Below are positions 43,001 through 52,500 of a stretch of 64,000 nt of DNA, piece after piece. Below the pieces are notes generated by a model. The model worked only from the letters and a program-made list of their open reading frames with translations, did not search any database and was not told the DNA's origin. A program made the position numbers and the translations under genes. Position 1 is the first letter of the stretch, and each line of letters begins with the position of its first letter. Source of the stretch: Aequoribacter sp049615385 (GTDB lineage: Bacteria; Pseudomonadota; Gammaproteobacteria; Pseudomonadales; Halieaceae); the NCBI RefSeq assembly GCF_049615385.1, contig NZ_JBMZFL010000002.1; one strand, given 5' to 3'.

Positions 43001-43957
43001 ATGAGTGAACTGGACCGTCAACGCGTTATTTTTGCCGAGGGTGAAGAGCCACGAATCATCGCCGCCGCGACACAGCTGCGCCGCGAGTACGGGATCGAAT
43101 GCCTGCTCGTTGGCAAAACGGACATCATTCGTGACGTCGCAATCAGCCAAGGCTTGACCGTGGATGGCCTAAAGTTCGTCTCGCCATCAGACCCACTGCT
43201 GTTTAGCCAGTGTACCGAGCACGTGCAAGGGCTACGCCAGTTCAAGTCGATCAGCATGGCCGAACGCTTGGTGAAAAAGCCTCTACCTTTCGCAGCGACC
43301 ATGGTGGCTATAGGTGGGGCTGACCTCATGGTAGGTGGTGCAACCAGCCCCACCAAACGTGTTATTGAAGCCGCTGCCATGTGCATGGGTTACGCCAAAG
43401 CTGACGGTTTGGCGTCGAGTTACTTTGTCATGGAGATTCCAAATCGTACGCAGCGGATGCTGTTCGCCGATTGCGCCGTTAACGTTGACCCCAGCGCCGA
43501 GCACCTCGCATCCATTGCTATCACAACGGCACAACAGGCTAAAGCCCTGCTAGCAGAGCCGCCGCGTGTTGCCATGTTGTCGTTTTCAACGCAAGGTAGC
43601 GCTAGCCATGCCAGTATCGACAAGGTCAAACATGCCTTAGAACTTGCCCGCGCTATGGACTCAAGCCTCTTGATTGACGGCGAAATGCAAGTGGATACGG
43701 CGCTATCAGAGCGTGTCGCCGCCACCAAATGGCAAGGAGAATCGGCCGTCGCCGGACGTGCCAATGTACTGATATTTCCGTCGCTCGAGGCGGGTAATAT
43801 CGGCTACAAACTCGTCCAGCAGTTCACCGGAGCACGGGCCATCGGACCGATGCTTCAAGGCTTTAAGCACCCAGTGGCAGATCTGTCGCGCGGCGCAACG
43901 ATCGATGAAGTTGTGGAAGTTGCCTTACTGGCTTTAAGAACAGCAGCGAGCAGTTAA
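43001..43957 (+). CDS. pta: Phosphate acetyltransferase
   Basis: A 318-residue PTA_PTB-type enzyme of the short form, without the N-terminal DRTGG domains of enteric Pta. It converts the acetyl phosphate made by Xsc to acetyl-CoA. Typical segments are GGADLMVGGATSPTKRVIEAA, GEMQVDTAL and FPSLEAGNIGYKLVQ. It starts 10 bases after citrate synthase. Its stop overlaps the stop of the ectoine-pathway aspartokinase on the other strand. Confidence 0.92.
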   Translation: MSELDRQRVIFAEGEEPRIIAAATQLRREYGIECLLVGKTDIIRDVAISQGLTVDGLKFVSPSDPLLFSQCTEHVQGLRQFKSISMAERLVKKPLPFAATMVAIGGADLMVGGATSPTKRVIEAAAMCMGYAKADGLASSYFVMEIPNRTQRMLFADCAVNVDPSAEHLASIAITTAQQAKALLAEPPRVAMLSFSTQGSASHASIDKVKHALELARAMDSSLLIDGEMQVDTALSERVAATKWQGESAVAGRANVLIFPSLEAGNIGYKLVQQFTGARAIGPMLQGFKHPVADLSRGATIDEVVEVALLALRTAASS

Positions 43958-45399
43958 GACGCCAAGCGTATGGCTCTTCCATGATCGTGCACCTCAATTA
44001 AGGTTGAATGCAGACTTTTAATCGCGAGCTCGTAGTCTTTCTCGTCCACGATAAACTGGATATCAACCTCTCGCATCGATTGATGCAGTGCCAGTACGCT
44101 GATGTTAGCACTCGCAACCGCGCCAACCGTTTGCGCCAAGATGCCCGGAAGCTTCATATTTGACCCAATGGCCGAAATAACGGCAACGCGGCGATAATAA
44201 CAGTCGGCACCGGGAAACACATCGGCCAGATGTTCAAGTATTCGTTTAATGGTTTTAAGATTCGCGGCAAGATAGTGCGTAATGGTATTGGCGTTAAGGT
44301 CTTTCGCAATAATCCTCGCGTTGTAACGCTTTATCGCTTCAAGCAAAGCCGTGTCATAACGTCCGAGCTCACCGGCCATATCTTGATCGAACACCTCAAT
44401 AGCAAATACTTTTTTGCAGCCGGCAATAATTTCCACGCAAGGGCGTGTATTCTCCCAATCGCGAGTAATTAGCGTACCTTCATGGGTCGGGTCAAAAGTA
44501 TTTCGAACTCGAAGTGGGATCCCCTGTTGTCGCAAACCCTTAGCGGCACGGGGGTGAATGGCCTCCATACCCAAGTTAGCGAGCTGATCAGCGACGTCAT
44601 AGTTCGTTCGTCCAATAGGTACTGCCTTGTCTAAGCCCACCAACTTCGGGTCGGCGGATGAGAGATGAAACTCTTTGTGGATAATCGCTTCGCCAGCCTG
44701 ACTCAAGACCGCGAGTCGGGAAAATGTCATCTCGCTGTAACCGCGATCAAAGGTTGTCATTAAGCCTTTAGTACTGCGAGCATAGCCCGTGACAATAGGT
44801 AAATATCGATTGGTATCCATGTTCTCTATGGCCATCTTAATGCGCTCATCGAGATCCATTGGACGGTCATCATCCCAACCTGTGAGATCCACAAATTGGG
44901 TGTTTATGCCATCAGCGTCGAGTAAATTTGCCAGGTTCCAAGCGCTGTGCGCCTCTCCAATACTTGCAAGCAGTTCTCTTACTGTCTGTAGATGTGCACT
45001 TAAAGTAAAATGGCCATGGCAACACAAGCTTGCTAGATCCTCAAGGCAAGAGCGCGCTTGGTCAATTCGGCCATCGACAAAATCGTTTGCCGCAACAAGC
45101 CTATCGGCCTTAAACCACTGCGCGTTTATCTCGCGCATCATCTGACGCAGGTCCTCTAACGCTTCAATCCAAGCATCATCTCCAGCATCGGCACGAAACA
45201 GCGCAAAGACGCCGGGACGACCGCTTTTTTTATGCTCTAGCAAGCGATCAGTCACACCGCCGTACGCAGAGACCACCAATATCCGTTGATAAGGTGAAGT
45301 CCGATACCCCAACACGACGTTATCGCGTACCGAATGGTAATCACTCATGGTTGTTCCGCCAATTTTTTCGACGCTTAGAGGCACAAGGGGCTGACTCAT
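43954..45399 (-). CDS. ask_ect: Ectoine-type aspartokinase
   Basis: A 481-residue aspartate kinase of the Ask_Ect group, making aspartyl phosphate for ectoine synthesis. An N-terminal VEKIGGTTM replaces the KFGGTS of ordinary kinases, and a C-terminal ACT pair lies at about 385-475. It starts within the ectC stop (ATGA overlap). A dedicated isoform avoids feedback control by lysine or threonine and is common in gammaproteobacterial ect operons. Confidence 0.92.
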   Translation of the reverse strand: MSQPLVPLSVEKIGGTTMSDYHSVRDNVVLGYRTSPYQRILVVSAYGGVTDRLLEHKKSGRPGVFALFRADAGDDAWIEALEDLRQMMREINAQWFKADRLVAANDFVDGRIDQARSCLEDLASLCCHGHFTLSAHLQTVRELLASIGEAHSAWNLANLLDADGINTQFVDLTGWDDDRPMDLDERIKMAIENMDTNRYLPIVTGYARSTKGLMTTFDRGYSEMTFSRLAVLSQAGEAIIHKEFHLSSADPKLVGLDKAVPIGRTNYDVADQLANLGMEAIHPRAAKGLRQQGIPLRVRNTFDPTHEGTLITRDWENTRPCVEIIAGCKKVFAIEVFDQDMAGELGRYDTALLEAIKRYNARIIAKDLNANTITHYLAANLKTIKRILEHLADVFPGADCYYRRVAVISAIGSNMKLPGILAQTVGAVASANISVLALHQSMREVDIQFIVDEKDYELAIKSLHSTLIEVHDHGRAIRLAS

Positions 45400-45809
45400 G
45401 AATCGCCCCCATCTAAAGGCGTATCAACAAGCTCATAGGCGCCATCTTTATTGTGGACCTCAGCGCCTGTGACGGGCGGATTAAATACGCAGGCCATGAC
45501 CATGTCTTCACTCGCGCGAAGATAATGCGCGTCATGTTGATCAAGAATATAAATTGTTCCCGGCTCTATGGGATATACCTTCCTATCGGAAATCGTCTCA
45601 ACTTCACCATAACCAGAAATACAATACACAGATTCCAAGTGATTCTGGTAGTGCAACCGAAAGTCTTTGCCTGCGTAAATCGTGGTTATATGAAACGAGA
45701 AGCCCATGTGGTCATCTTTTAATAGCAACCTAGTACTCTCCCAATTGCCATCGGGTGAAATGACTCGGCGGGCGGAACGGTTCGCTTCATTAAGTGTACG
45801 TACAATCAT
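45396..45809 (-). CDS. ectC: L-ectoine synthase
   Basis: A 137-residue cupin that closes the ring of N-gamma-acetyl-diaminobutyrate to give ectoine. The cupin motifs LHYQNHLESVYCISGYGEV and IYILDQHDAHYLRA carry the metal histidines and glutamate. Slightly longer than the usual ~130 residues because of the C-terminal tail. Third gene of ectABC-ask. Confidence 0.95.
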   Translation of the reverse strand: MIVRTLNEANRSARRVISPDGNWESTRLLLKDDHMGFSFHITTIYAGKDFRLHYQNHLESVYCISGYGEVETISDRKVYPIEPGTIYILDQHDAHYLRASEDMVMACVFNPPVTGAEVHNKDGAYELVDTPLDGGDS

Positions 45810-45819
45810 TGGTGCATCC

Positions 45820-47115
45820 TTAGCTCGCCATAAAGTAATCAGTCGGTGTTGGAATTTTTGTCTCGGCCCGACAAACCTCTTTAATTGCTGCCTCGAGTAT
45901 GTCCAAACCTTTTTTGAGGTTGATATCAGATATAGTCAAAGGGCACAGCAGCTTCACCACCTGATCGTCAGCGCCACTCGTTTCGATAACCAACTTGCGC
46001 TCGAAGGCTGCCTTTGTGATCTTGCCTGCAATGTCGCCGTTGACACAAAACAGGCCTCGCATCATACCTCGGCCCAAGACTTGGAATTGTTCATCACCGT
46101 ATTGAGAAGCGATATGGCGTAAGCGTTTGCCAATGTATTCGCCTTTGCGCTTGATAGACTTAGCAAAGTCCGGTGTAGACCAGTAGTGCTCGAGGGTAGC
46201 GGTGGCCGTCACAAAGGCTAAATTGTTGCCCCGAAAGGTACCGTTGTGCTCTCCCGGTTGCCATTGATCAAGATCTGGACGAATCAGTACGATCGCAAAG
46301 GGTAGACCATATCCACTCAACGACTTGGAAAGAGTCACAATATCGGGTTTTATGCCCGCAGCTTCAAAACTAAAAAAATCGCCCGTGCGGCCACAACCAG
46401 CCTGAATATCGTCAACGATTAGTAGCACGTGGTGCTTACGACAGACAGCCTCAAGATTCTTAAGCCAACCCAACGACGCAACATTGATACCGCCCTCGCC
46501 CTGAACAGTTTCGACGATAACAGCGGCCGGCAGATCAACACCTGAGCTCGAGTCCGACAAAACTTTATCAAGGTAAGCCGTAGTGTCGATATCGCTACCG
46601 AGATAACCGTCAAAAGGCATTCTAGCAACGCCAGATAAACTGACACCGGAAGCACCACGATGATGCGAGTTGCCAGTCGTTGCCAAAGAACCCAAGCTTA
46701 CGCCGTGAAAGCCATTGGTAAACGATATCACGGTTTCGCGACCCGTTACGTTCCGCGCTAGCTTTAGAGCCGCCTCGACCGCATTAGTCCCAGTGGGACC
46801 AGTAAATTGAACCACGTAGTTGAGCCCGCGCGGTTCAAGAATCGTTGAGTTAAGGGCTTCTAAAAACCCAGCTTTCGCTCGTGTGTGAAGATCTAGACCG
46901 TGGCTGATCCCATCATCTTCAATGTAACGTAGTAAAGCACCCTTTAGCAGGTCATTGTTGTGACCATAGTTTAAGGTGCCGGCACCCGCCAAAAAATCGA
47001 GGTAAGCGTGACCTTCTACATCATAAAGATGCTCGTCTTTGGCTCTCGAAAAAATACAGGGGAATGAACGTGCATAGGATTGAACTTCAGATTCAATCTC
47101 GTCAAATATTGTCAT
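45820..47115 (-). CDS. ectB: Diaminobutyrate-2-oxoglutarate transaminase
   Basis: A 431-residue class III aminotransferase converting aspartate semialdehyde and glutamate to 2,4-diaminobutyrate. The PLP lysine is in VTLSKSLSGYGLPFA. Length and the N-terminal ESEVQSYARSFP are typical of EctB. It overlaps ectA by 4 bases. Confidence 0.95.
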   Translation of the reverse strand: MTIFDEIESEVQSYARSFPCIFSRAKDEHLYDVEGHAYLDFLAGAGTLNYGHNNDLLKGALLRYIEDDGISHGLDLHTRAKAGFLEALNSTILEPRGLNYVVQFTGPTGTNAVEAALKLARNVTGRETVISFTNGFHGVSLGSLATTGNSHHRGASGVSLSGVARMPFDGYLGSDIDTTAYLDKVLSDSSSGVDLPAAVIVETVQGEGGINVASLGWLKNLEAVCRKHHVLLIVDDIQAGCGRTGDFFSFEAAGIKPDIVTLSKSLSGYGLPFAIVLIRPDLDQWQPGEHNGTFRGNNLAFVTATATLEHYWSTPDFAKSIKRKGEYIGKRLRHIASQYGDEQFQVLGRGMMRGLFCVNGDIAGKITKAAFERKLVIETSGADDQVVKLLCPLTISDINLKKGLDILEAAIKEVCRAETKIPTPTDYFMAS

Positions 47116-47609
47116 GGTGATATTCCTAGCGGTGAGTTAAAGGGCCCGATACGGACCAGGTATTCGGAGTCATGTAATCCAGCAAAATGCTCCGATTGAT
47201 CAAGCCAAATGTTTGAGGTCAAAGAGACTTGGTAGTAGTCAGCCAGCCCCTCGAACAAGGCCCAGGACGCTCGGTTGTCTCGAGTTATGGTGGTCTCAAT
47301 GAATTTGAGCCCACCACCTAAACCGGCGTCGACAAGATGGCAAAGCATCTTTTTAGCGAGCCCCTTCCCGCGTGCGGCTTGCGCAACAGCAACCTGCCAG
47401 ACAAACAGCGTGTCGGGTGCTTCAGGCTGATAGTATCCCGTAATCGCACCGTACAGCTGGCTATGACTCTCAACAGCAACCGACGTGTCCGCAAAGTGAG
47501 TGCATTGCAAAAAGTTCAGGTAGGCAGAGTTCGTATCGAGTGGTGGGCATTGTGCCACCAGAGCATGTAGTTTTTGCCCATCGCCCTTCATGAGCTTGCG
47601 GAAGTACAC
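47112..47609 (-). CDS. ectA: Diaminobutyrate acetyltransferase
   Basis: A 165-residue GNAT acetyltransferase forming N-gamma-acetyl-diaminobutyrate. The family motif PPLDTNSAYLNFLQCTHF and the acetyl-CoA loop AARGKGLAKKML are clear. Start is GTG at 47609 with AAGAAGAG before it; an ATG at 47591 is possible. First gene of the ectoine operon, which makes the compatible solute for salt stress. Confidence 0.93.
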   Translation of the reverse strand: MYFRKLMKGDGQKLHALVAQCPPLDTNSAYLNFLQCTHFADTSVAVESHSQLYGAITGYYQPEAPDTLFVWQVAVAQAARGKGLAKKMLCHLVDAGLGGGLKFIETTITRDNRASWALFEGLADYYQVSLTSNIWLDQSEHFAGLHDSEYLVRIGPFNSPLGISP

Positions 47610-47748
47610 AGTAATCTCTTCTTGACTATTTTGGTTTCAAAAGTTTCATAGCGCCTATCAGAAACAGAGCCCTTATTTAAGCGGAGTCTGAAAAATTTCG
47701 CGCCAATTTACTTTTAGCTCAAACTAGTTTACTGGTAGACGACAAAAA
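47610..47748 (-). promoter_or_regulatory. Promoter region of the ectoine operon
   Basis: An AT-rich leader between the guanidine-operon terminator and ectA. TTAAAT near 47675-47680 is one possible -10 box, but I cannot fix a -35 or operator. No gene is present. Confidence 0.35.
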
Positions 47749-47776
47749 TGTCTAGCTTCACAGAGGAAGCTAGACA
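47749..47776 (-). terminator. Rho-independent terminator of the guanidine operon
   Basis: A perfect 11-bp stem TGTCTAGCTTC/GAAGCTAGACA with a 6-base loop, followed by TTTTT on the minus strand (47744-47748). It lies 37 bases after the allophanate hydrolase stop and isolates the ectoine operon. Confidence 0.85.
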
Positions 47777-47812
47777 GAGTGACTTATCTATCGCGGTGAA
47801 AGGATACGAGGA

Positions 47813-49582
47813 TTACGCCGAAGCCAAGTACGCTCGCCAATCCCCAAACCTACTGACATCCTGAGCGCCGGAATCAACGCAGCCGGCTGCTGCAATAAAA
47901 CCTTTCACTTCTCGACCATCAGTTAAGGTCACGGTGCCCAAACCCAGCGGCGCGGGAATGCCCTGCAAAAAAGAACCTACAGAGTCAATCGGCAAACGCC
48001 AAAGCTCGGCACCAATGGAGGAGCCATTCTCCAAATCACCGACCAGCGCCGGACGTTTAACACCACCGCCCGGAAGCGCAAACAAGCGATAGGTCGGCGC
48101 CGTTTTAACCACCTCTAACAAGTACCCGCCCCGCTCTCGCAATTGGGGATTTAAGGGCAAACCCTCCATGTGCGCCCCGCAGACCAACAGATCAAAATAG
48201 CGACTGTCGGCCACCAGTTTATCGCGACCCTCAGTGACTGCACCGATATTCAAGCGCCGAGCAATAGACAGTAAGGTGCGATCGCTGCAACGCGAGCCAA
48301 CCAACGTCAGCCCAAAAGGCAAACCTTGGGATGTCGCCCCCGCGGGAATGGCGAGACCGGCGTAATCCAATAAGTTCATGTAGTTGGTGTAGTAACCCAA
48401 GTTAGTGTTGTACAGGACAGGTTCGGCTTCGAGCTCAGCCAAGGTATACAAACGCCCTGCAGTCGGGGTTAGCATGGCATCGACTTGCGCTAACTGCGCG
48501 TCACACAAGCGTTTTAGCGCTTTTAATTGATACTGCGCTTTGAAACACGCGGTGGCCGAGAGGTCTGCCCCCCCCTGAATGATACCGCGCACCACAGGGT
48601 TCACTTTATCGGGATACTGGTTTAACGGTTCTTCGCAAGCCAAAGTCCGCTCAGCCACCCAGGGGCCCGAATAGAGCAAGGAGGCCGCCTCGGCAAAAGG
48701 CTCAAAGTCGAGCTCTATCAGTTCGATGCTCGTATCAGTTTGGATTCTAGCCAAGGCGGCATCGTAAGCTTGTTGGTAATGGGCATCGCCAAAAAACTGA
48801 AGTTGCGAAGGCTTAATTACGCCCAGTTTGAGTGGGCCCGAGCGACGCCCCTCGGTTCTTGCGGCGTTGCTGTCGACGTTGACTTGTGCAAATGGGTCAG
48901 CTGAATCAAACGCATCCATCACCGCAAACGCGGCCGATGCGGTCTCAAGATCTTTGGCGAACACCGTAACGCAATCCAAACTGCGGCAGGCCGGCACCAC
49001 ACCAGATGTTGAAACCAGCCCCAAGCTAGGCTTCAACCCATATAAATCATTGAAGGCAGCAGGCACACGGCCTGAACCCGCCGTGTCGGTACCCAAAGCA
49101 AAGCTCACCATATTCAAGGCGGTGGCCACCGCAGACCCCGAACTACTACCGCCGCTAATATAAGCGGCGTTGACGCTGTTCTGCACTGCGCCATAGGGCG
49201 AACGTGTACCGTTAAGGCCGGTCGCAAACTGGTCGAGATTTGTTTTACCGATCGGAATGGCTCCCGCATCAATCAGCACCTGAACGACAAACGCGGAGCG
49301 CTCGGGCAGGTACGAGAACTCGGGGCAAGCGGCCGTCGTTGGCACTCCTGCTAGATCGATGTTGTCTTTTATGGCAAAGGGCACACCCCATAAGGGCGAT
49401 TGCCGTGGATCAGTATCATCTAAGTACTGGCAGTAGGCCTCAAGCTCAGAATCCTTCAAACAATAAATCCAAATCGGATTATCGGCATGTGCAGCTATCC
49501 GTTCTTTGACCACTGCTAGAAGCTGTCGCGGCGTACCACCCTGCGCGTAGAATTGACGAACATTGGTGATATCAAGCTTCAT
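47813..49582 (-). CDS. atzF: Allophanate hydrolase
   Basis: 589 residues from the ATG at 49582. AAGGAG sits 9 bases upstream, so this start is preferred to the longer frame. The N-terminal amidase-signature domain has the Ser-cisSer-Lys triad region (GGSSSGSAVATALNMVSFALGTDTAGSGRVPAA, split over about 150-180). The C-terminal AtzF-type domain (about 470-589) includes LFALPGGGVKRPALVG. It hydrolyses allophanate to ammonia and CO2, the last step of guanidine breakdown. It overlaps the carboxylase stop by 11 bases. Confidence 0.93.
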   Translation of the reverse strand: MKLDITNVRQFYAQGGTPRQLLAVVKERIAAHADNPIWIYCLKDSELEAYCQYLDDTDPRQSPLWGVPFAIKDNIDLAGVPTTAACPEFSYLPERSAFVVQVLIDAGAIPIGKTNLDQFATGLNGTRSPYGAVQNSVNAAYISGGSSSGSAVATALNMVSFALGTDTAGSGRVPAAFNDLYGLKPSLGLVSTSGVVPACRSLDCVTVFAKDLETASAAFAVMDAFDSADPFAQVNVDSNAARTEGRRSGPLKLGVIKPSQLQFFGDAHYQQAYDAALARIQTDTSIELIELDFEPFAEAASLLYSGPWVAERTLACEEPLNQYPDKVNPVVRGIIQGGADLSATACFKAQYQLKALKRLCDAQLAQVDAMLTPTAGRLYTLAELEAEPVLYNTNLGYYTNYMNLLDYAGLAIPAGATSQGLPFGLTLVGSRCSDRTLLSIARRLNIGAVTEGRDKLVADSRYFDLLVCGAHMEGLPLNPQLRERGGYLLEVVKTAPTYRLFALPGGGVKRPALVGDLENGSSIGAELWRLPIDSVGSFLQGIPAPLGLGTVTLTDGREVKGFIAAAGCVDSGAQDVSRFGDWRAYLASA

Positions 49583-52500
49583 TGCTAGTCTCCTTAAGTA
49601 CGCACAGAGTTTGGCCTGCGGTGATGCGCGCGCCTGCACCTAGGGGTAGGCGATACACCCTGCCCGCCCTGGTGGCGACTACCGGAATCTCCATTTTCAT
49701 GGATTCAAGTACCACCAGGGTTTGACCGGGAACAACCGTGTCGCCTTCGGCTACCGAGTGCTGCCAAACGCTGCCCGATACAGGGCTATCCACTAAAATT
49801 GCGCCTTGTGGCCAATTTTCTGATTGGGTAAGCTCAGGGGCCTCTTCCACTTCAAAATGGAACTGCCCATCGCGGTGCCAACGCGCCAGCTCATCGACAA
49901 AGGCCTGCTCGCGTTGCAACTTAAAGGCTTGGATCGATTCTTCTTGGCTGTCGACAAACGCTTGATAATCAGCCAGCGAAAACCGGGTTTCTTCAATTCT
50001 GATTGCGTGCTGGCCGGTCGGAAAATCCCGCCGCATCTGCATAAGCTCATCATGACCGACTTCGTAAAAGCGAATCTGATCAAAAAAGCGCAACAGCCAA
50101 GGCTGTTGAAACTGTGCGGTCTGTTGGTAGCGATTCCACATCTGCAAGGTACGACCAACGAACTGGTAACCGCCGGGCCCCTCCATGCCGTAAACACACA
50201 GGTAAGACCCACCAATACCGACGGAATTTTCGGCCGTCCAAGTCCTTGCTGGGTTGTACTTAGTCGTCACCAATCGGTGCCTAGGATCCACGGGCGTCGC
50301 GACCGGCGCTCCGAGATAAACGTCACCCAAACCCAGTACCAAATAGCTGGCATCAAACACGACACTCTTAACGGCCTCGATATCTTTCAGGCCGTTAATG
50401 CGTCGAATAAACTCAAGGTTACTGGGGCACCACGGCGCATTCGCGCGCACCGACTGCATGTATTTATCAATGGCTTGCTGGCAGGCCTCATCGTTCCAAG
50501 ACAAGGGCAAGTGCACAACACGCGAAGGCACCTCTAACGAGTCAAGTTGGCTTGCTAACACACGCTCGGCGGCCACCACAGTATCAATGACACTTTGTAG
50601 GCTAATCGTCTGCGAATCGTAGTGGATTTGAAGCGAGCGGATACCTGGGGTTAATTCGCGTAAACCCTCGACCTTGGTTTCTTGCAGGTAACGCATCAAG
50701 GCATGCGCCCGAAACCGCAAGCGAATATCTAGCTCTAAGTCACCGTATTCAATCAGCAAAAAATGATCACCAGCAGGACGGAAGACAATTTCGTCGCCGA
50801 ATTCTGCCGCGGGCAAACGATTAATTACCGGGGACAACGGCCGCGTATAGTTTGGTAACCGTACCGGCCGGGGTTCTAGTTCACTTAACGCACGATGTTG
50901 CGCCGCTTCAATAGCAACGGCAGCCTCAATAGACACCGGCTCAAAGCGCACTCTATCGCCCGCGCGTAGTTGCCCCAACTTCCACAGGTCAGCCGTAATG
51001 ACGGTAGCTGGGCAAACAAAGCCCCCCAAAGACGGCCCATCGGGTCCAAGAATGACTGGCATATCGCCGGTAAAGTCTATCGAGCCAAAAGCATAAGCAT
51101 TGTCGTGCAAGTTCGAGGGGTGTAACCCCGCTTCGCCGCCATCCGTTCTCGCCCATTCGGGTTTAGGGCCGATTAGGCGCACTCCGGTGCGACTCGAGTT
51201 GTAGTGAACCTCCCACGTGGCATCAAAAAAGGTATCAATATCACTCTCGGTTAAAAAATCAGGCGCTCCGTGTGGGCCGTAAATAACACGGAGTGTCCAG
51301 GCGCTAGACAACACCGGCCGCAACTCGACAGGCGCCGTTTGATGCGCACAATTCGGGTTGTTTGGCGGCAAAGCCAGCACATCGCCCGCACGTAAAGCAC
51401 GTCCGTTGTGACCACCAAATTGCCCTAAAGTGAAAGTGCTGCGTGAACCCAAATATTCAGGGCAATTCAGGCCACCGCCAAAAGCGATGTAGGCGCGTGC
51501 GCCAGTGCTTGCTAACGCGCCCATCTCGAGCACGCTGCCAGCCTCGACCTCAAATACCTCATAAGGCGGGATCAGTTCACCATTGCAGGTGAACTCGGTG
51601 GTCGCACCGCCCCAAGCAATGGTGGTATCACACGAGACTTTGAAGCTAGGACCCTGCACCGCCACTTCAAATCCAGCGGCGTCGATATCGTTACCCAGCA
51701 CCCGATTGAGCAAGCGAAAGGTGTAGTTATCAAAGGCACCTGAAGGTGGTACACCCACATGCCAGTAGCCACGTCGACCACGGGCATCCTGAATGGTCGT
51801 TTGAGTTCCGCCGCTGATGACATCAAGGCGCCGCGGTTGCCATTGCACATCATTCAAGTAGCGGGTGGTTATCGTCCCAGCAGTGACGACCGGATCCTGC
51901 ATTAACATCTCTAAGTACTGCAGGTTGGTTTGGGTACCGTACAAGTGACTCTGACGTAAAGCGCTCGCCATTGCCTCGAGAGCCTCAGTGCGCGATGGTC
52001 GATGTACGATCACTTTGGCAATCATCGGGTCGAAATAAGGCGATATTTCCAGGCCGGCGCTCACCCAATGATCGATTCGAACATTGGGTTCATCAGTCCA
52101 TTCAACGGCAGTCAGCAAACCTGGTGCCGGCGCAAAATCTTTGTAAGGGTCCTCGGCGTAGACCCGAACTTGAACAGCATGTCCCTGAGGCTTGGCGTCG
52201 AAGCTATCAAAGAATGCGTGCTCTCCGGCACCGACCTTCAACATCCATTCAACGAGATCAACCTTGAAGACTTCTTCGGTAACGCCGTGCTCTACCTGTA
52301 AGCGAGTATTTACTTCAAGAAAATAGAACTGCTCGGTATCGGCGTCAAAAATAAATTCAACCGTGCCGGCATTACGATAACTCACAGAGGCCAACAGGTT
52401 CGCTGCGGTGCTGTGAAGGTTAGCCCGCACGTCGTCGGATAAATTTGGAGCAGGGCACTCTTCAATGACTTTTTGGTTGCGACGCTGTGCCGAGCAATCG

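Noticed and set aside
49583..49639. Longer start for allophanate hydrolase
   Set aside because: The extra 19 codons lie inside the carboxylase gene, while AAGGAG precedes the ATG at 49582.
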